A DNA stretch of 64,000 bases from Lathyrus oleraceus (GCF_024323335.1 NC_066584.1:424097319-424161318), one strand, 5' to 3'. Counted from the stretch's first letter, positions 22,801 through 34,011 are shown. The notes: generated by a model from the sequence alone, not told the origin. Program-made: numbers and translations.

Positions 22801-24809
22801 TGTCTGTTTTTGTTGATTTTCATTGACATGGTTCCCTTGGTCCAATTAAGCTGAAATTTGGTGTGCCATACCTGGATTAGGTCCTGTTTAGGTGTAATTT
22901 ATTTGAGATTTTTTGGATTTGTTTTGATATGGATTTGAATGCAATAGTTCTGTTTGGATGTTTGGTGTTCCATTTGAACTAGTTTGGATTGTTTTGTGCA
23001 TAAAATGAACATGATGAATGATATGGACATGGGATTAATTGTGTTGGCTTTTGTTTGATATTAATTTGAGTTTGGTTGAATATACCTTGCTGTTTAGGAA
23101 TTTTTCTTGCTTTTGGACCCTAGGCTTGGCCTAGTGGTCTAGTTGCTAATGTTTGCTTGATTTTTCAGGATGAATAGCACAATGCACATGGAGAATGAAT
23201 CAAGTTAAATGCAATTGATGTTGTTTGATGTTTGTACACTAACATAACATTGTTTTGTAGGTTGTGAAGCTTGGGCTTGAGCTCATAGCTTGCCTTTGTG
23301 TGCCTTGGCTTGCATAGTTTGACTGATTAACTTGTTGTTTTCTGATTGGTTGTCTGAGTTATTAACTGGTTAGCTTTTGTACAGGTACCTTTAGCCGCTT
23401 CTAGTTCTTTTAAGAACTTGCTTGGTAGCCGCTGCTCGGTTGTGTAAACCGCTTGAGGTAGGTCCTCTTGACTTCATGTAGTCTGGAGACCCGGCTGTTA
23501 CCGGCCGGGCAAATGTCTGAAGTCCTCCTTAAGAGGCAATGATTGTGGTTGTTTATTTTTCGTGCCAAGCAGGTGAAAGTCCTTTAAATAAGGCAATTGG
23601 TGGAAGGTAGGGGTATGCAGTCTACCCCCCACTATTCTGTGAGTCTTCTCCTTGCTCCCATTACATGGTTGTAGCATTGAGATCACAAGCCCAAGATCTT
23701 GTGCAGTGCACATTGTGTCAGAGTCTCTGAGTATAGAAGGGTTCCCCCATTCTGGACCCATGCTCATTTGTCAGAAGCTCTCCCTGGTCAGGGATAAGAG
23801 CTGTGAGGTCTGATCCTCACTTCACCTTTCATCTGCTTCACCTTAGCCTCGTAATGGCAAGGTTAAGAGCAAACACAGCCCGTACAGACGACTTGCTGAG
23901 GCAGTCAAACCTATTGTGTGAGCCACTTGTTTGGTTATAGTGCGTGTTATGTGGATATCTGTTTGAGATGCTTGTTCTCATTGGATGTATGCTTGAATTA
24001 TTCTGTATGCTTGTGTGCTTGCTTCTTTCCTGGATAGGAGTAGTTTGCTTATGCAAGTAGGATAGAAAACCGAACTTAGGGTAAACGATGCATGACAACA
24101 CTAGGCTCGAGTCCAGCTCCCTAGTAGTGTGTCTTTCCCTGGTTTCTGGCTAGTAATTCAGTCCCTTTCGGGGGAACTACATCGCCCTGATCCTTGTTCC
24201 AGACGAGGTATGTAGGCAGGTGGTCGTGCGAGACCACTCCGGGCAAACTTTTTTTCTTTTTGTGTGTGTTTACTTGTTATCTGATTGTGTGTTTGGTTCG
24301 GATGCCGACGTAAGTCCAGTAATTGGCTGTTGGGCTCCACGTTTGCCGTTTTTGTGTTTTGGTTCGGATGCTGACGTAATTCCATCGAGTGGTTGTCGGG
24401 CTCCATGTTTGCCATCTGTTTGTGCGTTTTGTGTTGTTTGGCGTGCGTAAGCCGAACTACAGTGGCTCTGATTCTCGTTCCAGACGAGATATGTAGGCAT
24501 AGGACGCGATGTCCTATCGAGCTCTCTTCTCCTAACCCCACCTGCGTTCCTTGTGTGTGTGTGTGATGATTAGCAACCTATTCTTTTCTTAGAACGTGGA
24601 TCCCGTCGAGTACGACGGACGTGAGGGGTGCTAATACCTTCCCCTTGCGTAACCGACTCCCTTACCCTTTCTCTTTGGTCGCAAGACCATTTCCTTTCCA
24701 GGTTTCTCTGAGCGTTTCCTTTCCCTATCTTGGGATAAATAACGCGCAGTGGCGGCTCTGTGTGTGTTTTTATTTGAGCTTCGCCGGTTGATTTTTCGCG
24801 GATGCGACA
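19832..24809 (+). mobile_element. 3' LTR of the Ogre-like element
   Basis: Matches 6807-11785 at an offset of 13025, dropping to 13024 after one missing G near 23500. It ends GATGCGACA, followed by target duplication GATGT at 24810-24814. Confidence 0.95.
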
Positions 24810-24814
24810 GATGT
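24810..24814. repeat. target-site duplication, right copy (GATGT)
   Basis: Identical to 6802-6806. Confidence 0.9.
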
Positions 24815-27345
24815 CCGTCACCAAAAGGATGATGGTTACTCTGATAAAGTTTCCCATTACAGAGAGTATAATATCAAGGCTATCACCAAAAGGATGATAG
24901 TTGACTCATCAACTTCAAAGATCACCGTCACCAAAAGGATGAAGGTAAGATCCAACAACAAAACTTGTTATCACCAAAAGGATGATAATAAGTCAAATAA
25001 CTTCAATGATCACCATCACCAAAAGGATGAAGGTATAGTCACACAACAAACTTGTTATCACCAAAAGGATGATAATAAGTCGAAACTTAATGATCATTAT
25101 CACCAAAAGGATGAAGGTAAGACACAAGACAAAATTTTCCATCACCAAAAGGATGATGTCCGTCACCAAAAGGATGATGGTTATTCTGATAAAGTTTCCC
25201 ATTACCGAGAGTATAATATCAAAGCTACCATCAAAAGGATGATAGTTAACTCACCAACTTCAAAGATCACCGTCACCAAAAGGATGAAGGTAAGATCCAA
25301 CAAAAAACTTGTTATCACCAAAAGGATGACAATAAGTCAAATAACTTCAATGATCACCATCACCAAAAGGATGAAGGTATAGTCACACAACAAACTTGTT
25401 ATCACCAAAAGGATGATAATAAGTCGAAACTTAATGATCACCATAACCAAAAGGATGAAGGTAAGACACAAGACAAAAATTTCCATCACCAAAAGGATGA
25501 TGTCCGTCACCAAAAGGATGATGGTTATTCTGATAAAGTTTCCCATTACCGAGAGTATAATATCAAAGCTACCATCAAAAGGATGATAGTTAACTCACCA
25601 ACTTCAAAGATCACCGTCACCAAAAGGATGAAGGTAAGATCCAACAAAAAAACTTGTTATCATCAAAAGGATGACAATAAGTCAACTAACTTCAATGATC
25701 ACCATCACCAAAAGGATGAAGGTAAGACCAATAACAAAACTTGTTACCACCAAAAGGATGATAATAAGTCACGACACCTTAAATGGTAACCATCACCAAA
25801 AGGATGAAGGTAAGAACACAACTTCAAAACTTGTCATCACCAAAAGGATGATAATAAGTCAACGATCACCATCACCAAAAGGATGAAGGTAAAATTAACA
25901 ACAAAACTTGTTATCACCAAAAGGATGACAATAAGTCGACAGTCACCATCACCAAAAGGATGAAGGTACTACACACAACAGAACTCGTTATCACCAAAAG
26001 GATGATAATAAGCACACAACTCAAACGATCACCATCACCAAAAGGATGAAGGTAAAATTAACAACAAAACTTGTTATCACCAAAAGGATGATAATAAGTC
26101 AACAACCTTAAACATCACTGACACCAAAAGGATGACAGTAAGATCAAACAAACCGAACTTGTTATCACCAAAAGGATGATAATGAGGACAGAACTTCAAA
26201 ACTTGTTATCACCAAAAGGATGATAACAAGCCGAAACAAACTTAATGATCACCATCACCAAAAGGATGAGGGTAAGATCAAAACAAAACCCGTTATCACC
26301 AAAAGGATGATAATGAGTCCATAACTCAAATGGTCACCGTCACCAAAAGGATGAAGGTAGGATTAAACAACAAAACTTGTTACCACCAAAAGGATGATAA
26401 TAAGTCGATAACTTTTATTGGTCACCATCACCAAAAGGATGAAGGTAGGATCGAACCACAAAACTTGTTATCACCAAAAGGATGATAATAAGTTGACAGT
26501 CACCATCACCAAAAGGATGAAGGTACTACAAACAACAGGACTCGTTATCACCAAAAGGATGATAATGAATCAATAATCACCATCACCAAAAGGATGAAGG
26601 TGAGATCATAACTTCGAAACTTGTTACCACCAAAAGGATGATAATAAGTTGTAATAACTTCAAATACTGCTGACACCAAAAGGATGACAGTGGGATTGGA
26701 CTTTCCAAATGTCTCCATCACCAAAAGGATGAAAGTTTAAACCAAACTTCATAATCTCTATCACCAAAAGGATGATTTTTAGAATGAACTGGACGTCATC
26801 ACCAAAAGGATGATGGTTGAACCAAAATGACAAGGATCTCTGTCACCACAAGGATCGCCGACACCAAAAGGATGACGGTAAGCTGTAATAATTGCAGAGG
26901 TCACCATTCACCAAAAGGATGAAGGTTGGACCAAAACTCCAAGGATTGCCGACACCAAAAGGATGGTGGTAAGATCAAACTACAAAACTTGTTACCACCA
27001 AAAGGATGATAATAAGCTCTAATAGTGAGAGGTCGCCATTCACCAAAAGGATGAAGGTTGAACCAAAACTTCAGGGATCTTCGACACCAAAAGGATGGCG
27101 GTAAGATCAAACGACAAAATTTTTTACCACTAAAAGGATGACAATAAGCTTTAATAATGAGAGGTCGCCATTCACCAAAAGGATGAAGGTAAAATTAAAA
27201 GACAAAACTTTAGGGATCCTCGACACCAAAAGGATGACGATAAGATCACAAATGTCAAGGATTTACCATTACTAAAAGGATAACGGTTATCGTAAACAGG
27301 GTGATGATTAATATTATTCCTCGATGGACTTTCACCAAAAGGATG
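24815..27345. repeat. right part of the CACCAAAAGGATGA hairpin array (about 59 units)
   Basis: The core CACC-AAAA-GGATGA recurs every 35-50 bp. Each core folds as CACC/GGATG around an AAAA loop with one bulged A. The outer arms vary but often still pair: TTATCA/TGATAA, CTATCA/TGATAG, CCATCA/TGATGG, CTGACA/TGACAG, CCGACA/TGACGG. Many units alternate between a well-paired TTATCA form and a mismatched CCATCA...TGAAGG form. Three higher-order copies of about 345 bp begin at 24812, 25157 and 25501. Units degrade toward 27345. Minus-strand frames rich in ILLV come from the repeat and are not called genes. Confidence 0.9.
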
Positions 27346-28983
27346 ATAGTGAGATAAATATTGGAAAAACAAGGCTACTGACAAAGTTCAGTAAACCCGA
27401 CTTGTAGCATTGGGACGTTGTTGGGTAAGACTTGCTTGGGGTGTCAACAACAAAAGGTTACAGAACAAATATTCTCTAGGGAGATGTAGTTTCTATCAAC
27501 AAAAGGTTACAGGAAACGACTCATTGAGGGACGCTCAACACGAAACAAGGTAAGTGTTTTAAAGAAATGATGTTTGACTTAGCTGAGGATAACGTCTTAT
27601 CAACAAAAGGTTGAAGGATGTAGCTCAATGGGGAACATCCAATGGTGGGGTAGGAACTCACTCAGAAAAAAACAATGACTCAACTGAGGGTTGGCTTGGA
27701 TGCCTACGACTAAACCTTGGATCTTGATTCGTGCTATATGCATAAATGTTATGTATGAGTTGATGCATGAGATGCATGCTTGAATGCAAAGGATGCTTGG
27801 TTTGTTTGGGATTGTTCTCCTTTTTCAAAGGCAATGTATTTTTGGGAAACCAATGTTGGTTGTATTAGTTTTTGTACGGATGCCAACGGGGTGGACTTTG
27901 GCTTTTCTGGTAATTATCAATGTGGGTTGTATTGTTGGTTGGTGAAGGATCTGACTTCCCGACACTCGGTAGTTGATGATGTGATGAACACGCAATAGAT
28001 GCGAATACTCTTGATGCCCCAAGTTTGATCTCTTGCTAATATATTGTGTATTTGTCTTCGAGAAGATCTCAGTTCTTCTTCTGAAGTGTTTGGCCAGCTT
28101 GTGACTGAGCATAGCGACGTGATTAACGCATGATGATTATGCTTTTGATGTGCCTCAAGGATTCTTGTCAACATATGATGTTGTGCTAGTATGAACTTTC
28201 GACATTTTTGTTGTGAATTCAAGCAGTTACTAGTGTCTGATGCAATCTGCTTGATTGTCTTGAAGATATGAAGGGAACTTTCCCCTTGCCACTTGTCTTG
28301 CCCTTGTCTGTAGGGTGTTCAAATGGATTTCTCCTTGAAAGGAAACTTTAGGAGTGATCTTCCCATGACGTGGTCTGCGTCTGTTTTTCCCAGCTCCTGA
28401 ATCTTGCAATGGTCTGCCCCTGATTAGCCTTTGGGGACTTGCCCCAGACGAACTGAGTATTGAAGTGTTTTTCCTCCCTGATCAACCGATGCTTGGAGAT
28501 TTGTCTTGTACTGACTACTTCTTAAGTCAATATGATCAAAAGATGACATGCCCCTGATTCATAGGATGGTCTTGATTCGTGTCAGCACCAACGATCAAGT
28601 GCCTCTTGAATTGCCCTTTGTAGGATTTTTCTCGATGTCAAGTACTGACTAACAATTAAGAACTGTTATTTAGGAAATGGTGATTTTAATGCAATAGTTA
28701 TGCAAGTTTTGAAAAACAATCATTCATTTGGGAGTGTTGTGGTAATGTGTGACGAGTGGACCATGAGTCCAAACGTGGTGCTTGATTTTGACAGTGTGTG
28801 AATGATGTAGCGAGAAGAGAATATTAGTAAATCTCTAGGAGTCAGTTTACTCAACCTTGCTATAGTATGCTTTCAGAACAAACCTTACTTCAATTAGGTC
28901 TTGTGAAGGTTGTAACGTGGCTTGGTTCACGGTTATTGAAATAAAAGGATATAAGGCTCAAAGTTTATTTTAACCCACCCGCG
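27346..28983. other. non-coding interior of the outer element
   Basis: No recognisable coding sequence. 27440-27620 has three copies of an AACAAAAGGTT motif (27446, 27496, 27600 approximately), perhaps a distant cousin of the neighbouring array. The rest, including the short frame at 27780-27998, resembles nothing I know. I see no primer-binding site before 28984. Confidence 0.5.
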
Positions 28984-29825
28984 TGAGAAGTAATAAGAGA
29001 GAGAGGGACGCGTGTGGGAATGAAGAAAAATGTGAGTGAGTGGTAGGTGAGTATGGCGGCGTGAGGTGTCACGTGAGAGAGTGAGGGCAGTGATAGGTGG
29101 CTGCAGAGAGATCCATTGTGAGTGGGTAGGTGGCGTGTAGGTAGTGGGCTAGAGAGAAAATAGGGAGACGCGTGTGATGTGAGTTGTCCAATTGCCAAAA
29201 AAGAAAGAATCCAATGTTGATTAAATACATTTATTTGTAAACAATTTTATTTTTTATTATTAAAAATTAGTTATTGAAAAATCTTAAACAGTAATTTAAC
29301 TTAGATAATAGTAATAATAATAAAAACTCTAATTATTTAATTTGATATTTTGAATAAAGAAATAAAATGATCTGATTAAAAATAGAAATCGAATAAAAAT
29401 TGACTCAAAAAAAATAGATCGAACACACTAAAATAATCAACACAAAATATACTTATTGAAAAAATACAGTGTTTCTTCAAATTCTGAAATAAATTTGCAC
29501 CGGTTAAAAGGCTCAGGTGGGTCAAAATGCAACCGAAACAGCCGCTGAGAAATACCACGAGCACACCGGGTTAAACAAGGTGAACCGTAGATTAATAATA
29601 CCGGTGTCTGTAATTTTAATTTTGAAACTTTTTTACCCGCTGATTTGCACCTTCTTGAGAAACAATTTAACCGATTTGTCTGTATCCTCAATAAATTTAT
29701 CCTGACTGATATTTTAAGTATTATTCATGATGGAATGCATGTCATGCTGTGCATATGATGCATAATAAAAATGAAATCAATTCTATGAAAATTTGAATAT
29801 GCCCGGACAAAATTGGTATATGACA
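28984..29825 (-). mobile_element. 5' LTR (or its 5' part) of the outer element
   Basis: Near-identical to 5428-6266. On the minus strand it begins TGTCATATACCAATTTTGTC. Noncoding. It abuts the 80-bp array at 29826. Confidence 0.6.
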
Positions 29826-29902
29826 ATAGGGACTAACATGACAAGGGTCTTACCAAAGCATACGGTCTAACATGGTAAGGAAGAAAAATAGGAACTTGTT
29901 AA
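29826..29902. repeat. 80-bp tandem array, left fragment (about one unit)
   Basis: Contains GGGACTAACATGACAAGGG, CTTACCAAAGCA and TCTAACATGGTAAGGAAG, and ends in GTTAA, the target duplication of the copia element that follows. It continues at 38371. Confidence 0.85.
29898..29902. repeat. target-site duplication GTTAA (left)
   Basis: Matches 38371-38375 across the copia element at 29903-38370. Confidence 0.85.
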
Positions 29903-30183
29903 TGAAGGGGAAGGGCGATCCAAAATGCAACGGAATTTAAAATTTCTCCTTTAGTGATCCTTACGAATGGGCATGATCAGTGATAGAATTGTTACCTCTT
30001 GTGGCGATTGTAACCTTTGATGCAGATCTACGGAGCGATCACGAATGTTGAACAATGACAACGCCTCTACTCAATCCACACGAACTGATTCCTTCAATCT
30101 CAGTGCTAGCTGCTACGAATGAAGGCTTTGAGTGAGAAAGAGAGAGAAACGAAATTGCAACTGCACAAATGCTTCTACACAAG

Positions 30184-30201
30184 GGTTCTATTTATAGAAC
30201 C
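30184..30201 (-). promoter_or_regulatory. TATA box within an 18-bp palindrome
   Basis: GGTTCTATTTATAGAACC contains TATAAATA on the minus strand. It sits between hairpin 30201-30239 and the transcribed part of the LTR. The palindrome is kept at 36746-36765 and 39533-39551 approximately. In two other copies one arm has changed to TTTTAT. Confidence 0.6.
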
Positions 30202-30239
30202 ACTTGTGTGGGCTGTAAGCTAAAAAGCCCACTCAAGTG
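30201..30239 (-). promoter_or_regulatory. promoter-proximal inverted repeat
   Basis: CACTTGTGTGGGCT and AGCCCACTCAAGTG pair at 13 of 14 positions around an 11-base loop, directly upstream of the TATA box. It is present in every LTR copy of this family here. Confidence 0.6.
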
Positions 30240-30271
30240 TATATGGCCCATATCTTATAATATGCCAAAAT

Positions 30272-30382
30272 CACTTAAGCGCATGATACCTTACCATATT
30301 TCGTATTCTACTTAAGTACACCGTACCTTACGATGTTCTACAATTCACTTAAGGGCACCGTACATTACAGTATTCCTCAGTT
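30272..30382 (-). promoter_or_regulatory. three 37-bp U3 tandem repeats
   Basis: CACTTAAG or TACTTAAG occurs at 30272, 30309 and 30346, exactly 37 bp apart. Each is followed by a TACCTTACSATRTT-like segment. The repeats lie upstream of the TATA box, where enhancer-like tandem boxes are known in the tobacco Tnt1 element. The function here is inferred only from position. Confidence 0.55.
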
Positions 30383-31246
30383 ACTTTATCTCTCATCAAT
30401 CTGTTCTTTTGTGTGTGACCTTGCAGGTTTTCGCGACATTGGCAATTATATTAAATCACGTATTTAACATAATAAACAGTGAGCGGTATCTAGCAACACA
30501 TCACTGCTACCCAAGACACAAAAATTTCATGTGATCTGACAAATCCTTTTGTGATAATACTTATATGTACAATTACCCTTTTGCCCTTATGTCTATATTG
30601 AACACAAGGCATAGACCGTGTCATCCTTGTCCAGTTCAATATTGGGCCCATAGACATTTATCCTGTTATGCAGGATGGGCAAATTCCATCTAGGTCACTC
30701 ATGTCCCTTAGCACACTTCGTGGAGTATCCATCAACTGTCTTTATGGTCATCCATTTACGGACAATGTTTGATCAGCAATAAGACACTTGACTCTACATC
30801 TAGGGTCCATAGTGGTTTCAGGTCGAAGGGTGGTATACACCATTATCACCATGAGAATAACTTATGACACTTTGCATAACATTCTATATAGTATTCTCAT
30901 AGTGGGTCAATCCAGTATAAATATTACTCTTAATATTCATACCTATGTTTAAGACTTGATAACTCCTTATCCATGATCCATGAGATGTGATCATCAGTCT
31001 ATATACATAATAGTCTTAATGCTTTAATGTTATCCCACTTCACAGTAAAGCTCGACTATGGATACTTTAAGAATAGTATCCTTATGTTTAATGTGATCTC
31101 ATGATTAAGTCACACTTGATACATTAAACGGACTATCTATTCTAGGGACTTTATTAGACAAACATAATAAATAAAAAGCCTTTTATTATTAATAAATAAT
31201 TCGATACAAGTACCAAAAGTATTGGCCTCTAGGGCTTACACCAACA

Positions 31247-31258
31247 ATCTCCCACTAG
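31247..31258 (-). other. polypurine tract of copia element 1
   Basis: CTAGTGGGAGAT on the minus strand, directly before the 3' LTR start TGTTGG. An identical tract is in element 2 at 40595-40606. Confidence 0.75.
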
Positions 31259-31260
31259 CA

Positions 31261-32067
31261 CTAGAGCCAATCAGGCATACCCCTAATGCCCATATATCTA
31301 GTATGGCCATCATGCTTCTGCTGCGCAAGAGGCTTTGTCAGTGGGTCAGCAATATTGTCAAGTGTAGGTACTCTGCATATTTTCACATCTCCTCTATCTA
31401 TTATCTCTCGAATGAGGTGATAACGCCTAAGTATGTCTTTGGATCGTTGGTAAGATCTAGGCTCCTTGGCTTGTGCGATGGCACCATTGTTATCATAATA
31501 GAGACCAATGGGATCCACAATGCTAGGAACTATACCAAGTTCACTAATGAACATTTTGATCCAAACAGCTTCCTTTGCTGCACTTGAGGCAGCAATGTAC
31601 TCGGCCTCGGTTGTAGAATCAGCAAATGTGTCTTGCTTTGAACTTTTCCAGCTTATAGCGCCACCATTTAAGCAAAACACATAACCATATTGCGATCTAA
31701 AGTCATCCTTATCTGTCTGGAAACTAGCATCGGTGTATCCAATTACAGCCAGCTCTTCCTGACCTCCATATATCAAGAATGAGTCCTTAGTCCTTCTCAA
31801 ATACTTAAGGATATTCTTGACAGCTACCCAATGAGCATCACCAGGATCAGATTGGTACCTACTCATTGCACTTAAAGCATACGAGACATCTGGTCGAGTA
31901 CATAACATGGCATACATGATAGATCCTATTGCAGATGCATATGGAATCTTATTCATGCGATCCCTTTCTTCCTTAGTCGAAAGGGATTGTGTTTTTGATA
32001 GACATAGGCCATGTTGCATAGGTATGAATCCTTTCTTGGAATCATGCATATTAAAGCGTCTCAGCAC
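31261..32067 (-). pseudogene. pol: RNase H region of copia element 1
   Basis: A 268-residue open frame covering the C-terminal part of copia Pol. It starts in the connection region (YASAIGSIMYAMLCTRPD) and runs through the RNase H motifs GYTDASF, STTEAEYIA, DNNGAIAQA and a conserved His segment (RYHLIREI), ending DPLTKPLAQQKHDGH...MPDWL. The catalytic acidic residues Asp, Glu and Asp are present, so this domain alone looks intact. The upstream join to RT (32068-32130) is disrupted by stops. It lies directly before the polypurine tract, the usual place for the end of Pol. Confidence 0.88.
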
Positions 32068-33168
32068 TTTGTCTATGTACGTACTCTGACTTAGGCAAGC
32101 AATTTTTATGATCTATCTCTATAGATTCTGATTCCTAATATATAGGTTGCTTCACCTAGGTCCTTCATAGAAAAGCATTTCCCCAACCAAGACTTTACTT
32201 GTTGCAGGGTAGGGACATTGTTTCCAATGAGTAATATGTCATCTACATATAATACCAGGAAAATGATCGTGCTCCCACTAACCTTCTTGTAGACACAAGA
32301 CTCATCTTCGTTCTTGATGAATCCATATTGTTTTACCGTTTCATCAAAATGAAGATTCCAGCTTCTGGAAGCTTGCTTGAATCCATATATTGATCTTTGT
32401 AACTTACATATCTTTTAGGCTTCTTATGGTATGTCAAATCCTTCAGGTTGTGTCATGTACACATCCTCAAGAAGATTCCCATTAAGGAAAGCAGTTTTGA
32501 CATCCATCTGCCATATTTCATAATCATGATATGAAGCGATAACAAGTAAAATCCGAACAGATTTAAAAATTGCAACTGGTGAAAAGGTTTCATCATAGTC
32601 AACCCCATGAATTTGTTTATATCCTTTTGCAACCAGTTTTGCCTTATAGGTATGTACCTTACCATCCATGTCAGTCTTCTTTTTGAAGACCCACTTGCAT
32701 CCTATAGGGTTAACTCCTACAGGAGGCTCTACCAAGGTCCAAACTTGGTTTGTGTACATGGAATCCATTTCAGATTTCATGGCTTCTAGCCACTTCTCAG
32801 ACTCGGGACCAGTTATGGCCTCTTGGTAGGTCACAGGCTCATCTTGATCCATGAGTAGTACATCACCTTGATCAGTTATGAGATATCCATATCTCTCAGG
32901 TTGGTGACGTATCCTGCTTGACCTACGTTGGTCTTGTTCTACTTGAGCAGGTTGCTCTTCCACAACTACTTGTGTTTCCTGCTCTAATTCCTCCATAGGT
33001 GTATCGATGCTTTTGTGATTCTTGAATTTCTTCAAGCTCTACTTTCCTCCCACTGATTCCTTTGGAAATAAAATCCTTTTCTAGGAAGACTCCAGTTCGA
33101 GCGACAAACACTTTGCCCTCAGAAGGATTGTAGAAGTAATGCCCTCTTGTTTCTTTAGGATACCCCAT
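32068..33168 (-). pseudogene. pol: reverse transcriptase of copia element 1
   Basis: The RT N-terminal half is open at 32424-33035: SSRIRHQPERYG linker, WVFKKKTDMDG, KAKLVAKGYKQIHGVDYDETF, QMDVKTAFLNG. Two nonsense codons then break the frame near 32410-32425. The catalytic YVDD codons are intact at 32238-32249. A one-base excess near 33013 (TTTTGTG, against TTTGTG in element 2) shifts the frame from the preceding linker (32923-33168). RT would copy element RNA into DNA in the particle. This copy cannot make a full-length enzyme. Confidence 0.87.
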
Positions 33169-34011
33169 AAATAAGCATTTGTCAGATTTAGGCTCAAGCT
33201 TAGTTGAAATTTATCGTTTCACATAAACTTCGCAACCCCAAATCTTCATGTAAGACATATGTGGTTTCTTACCACTCCATATATCATATGGTGTCTTCTC
33301 AACCTTTTTGGATGGAACACGGTTAAGTGTGTAAGTTGCTGTCAATAGTGCATGTCCCCAAAAGGAGTTTGGAAGATCGGCGTGACTCATCATGGATCGG
33401 ACCATGTCTAACAGGGTTCGATTTCTTCTCTTAAATACACCATTCCATTGGGGTGTTCCAGGATGAGTAAGTTGGGATAGGATCCCATACTCTTTCAGAT
33501 GGTCATCAAACTCTAGGCTTAAATATTCACCACCTCGATCTAATCGAAGAGTTTTAATATTCTTACCTAGTTAGTTTTGTACTTCATTCTTGAATTCCTT
33601 GAACTTTTCAAAGGACTCTGATTTGTGTTTCATTAAATACACATAACCATATCTACTGAAATCATCAATAAATGTGATGAAGTACTGAAAACCTCCTCTG
33701 GCTGGTATGTTCAGTGGTCCACATACATCAGTATGTATGAGGGCCAATAGATCATTAGCTCTTTCACCTTTTCCTGTGAATTGAGACTTTGTCATCTTTC
33801 CAATTAAACAAGATCTACATGTCTCATATGATTCATAATCAAAAGAGTCCAAGAGTCCATCTTTATGGATTTTGAAAATGCGTTTCTCATTTATGTGGCC
33901 TAATCGACAATGCCAAAGGTAAGTTGGATTTAACTCATTAGGTTTCATCCTTTTAGTATTAATGTTATAAATAGGCATTTTAAGATCAAGGACATATAGT
34001 CCATTGTTCAT
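33169..34011 (-). pseudogene. pol: integrase of copia element 1
   Basis: The N-terminal HHCC finger (WHCRLGH...CRSCLIGK) and the start of the catalytic core (HTDVCGPL, FITFIDDFSRYGY) are open at 33571-34011. A TAA stops the frame at about 33571. The next part has LRLDRGGEYLSLEF with the third acidic residue, then SFWGHALLTATYTLNRVPSK at 33211-33405. A second TAA replaces a Gln codon near 33210 that is still CAA in element 2. Both changes fit C-to-T events on the coding strand. The integrase is recognisable throughout but not translatable as one protein. Confidence 0.87.

Larger units (their letters stand above)
6807..24809 (+). mobile_element. complete but coding-defective Ogre-like Ty3/gypsy (Tat) element
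   Basis: An 18 kb element with two almost identical LTRs (4979 and 4978 bp), TG...CA ends, a GATGT target duplication, a tRNA-Arg-type primer site at 11788-11806 and a polypurine tract at 19820-19831. The 8 kb interior holds, in order, a leader, a shortened gag, a probable intron zone, decayed reverse transcriptase and RNase H, the integrase C-terminus, and a long 3' region with several kinds of tandem repeat. LTR size, primer type and protein motifs fit Ogre of legumes. All pol domains are broken or deleted, so the element is non-autonomous although recently inserted. Confidence 0.93.
5428..29825 (-). mobile_element. outer LARD-like (non-coding) LTR element, minus strand, interrupted by an Ogre-like element
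   Basis: Near-identical segments of about 840 bp (5428-6266 and 28984-29825) bound the interval in the same orientation. On the minus strand a polypurine tract (6267-6279) abuts the left copy, which is therefore the 3' LTR. After removing the inserted element at 6807-24809 the interior is about 4.7 kb and shows no gag, protease, reverse transcriptase or integrase. The interior is dominated by the CACCAAAAGGATGA array. I see no clear primer-binding site left of 28984 and no target duplication, so the outer ends are uncertain and the LTRs may originally have been longer. Confidence 0.55.
29903..31246 (-). mobile_element. 3' LTR of copia element 1
   Basis: 1344 bp. Starts TGTTGGTGTAAGCCCTAGAG on the minus strand and ends CCCCTTCA. 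It is the simplest LTR copy of this family in the window, having no TG/AG microsatellite (only GAGAAAGAGAGAGAAAC at the corresponding place). Confidence 0.9.

Noticed and set aside
24993..25546. Minus-strand frames with repeated hydrophobic ILLV segments that resemble membrane proteins
   Set aside because: They are a direct translation of the TCATCCTTTTGGTGA repeat and recur only because the 345-bp block is repeated.
24815..27345. CRISPR-like array (short repeats with spacers)
   Set aside because: Repeats are imperfect, spacers are related to each other and of unequal length, there are no cas genes, and the setting is a plant retroelement.
27780..28222. Frames of 72-101 residues in the interior of the outer element
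   Set aside because: Both strands are open over the same stretch, there is no domain, and no copy is available for comparison; left as unrecognised noncoding DNA.
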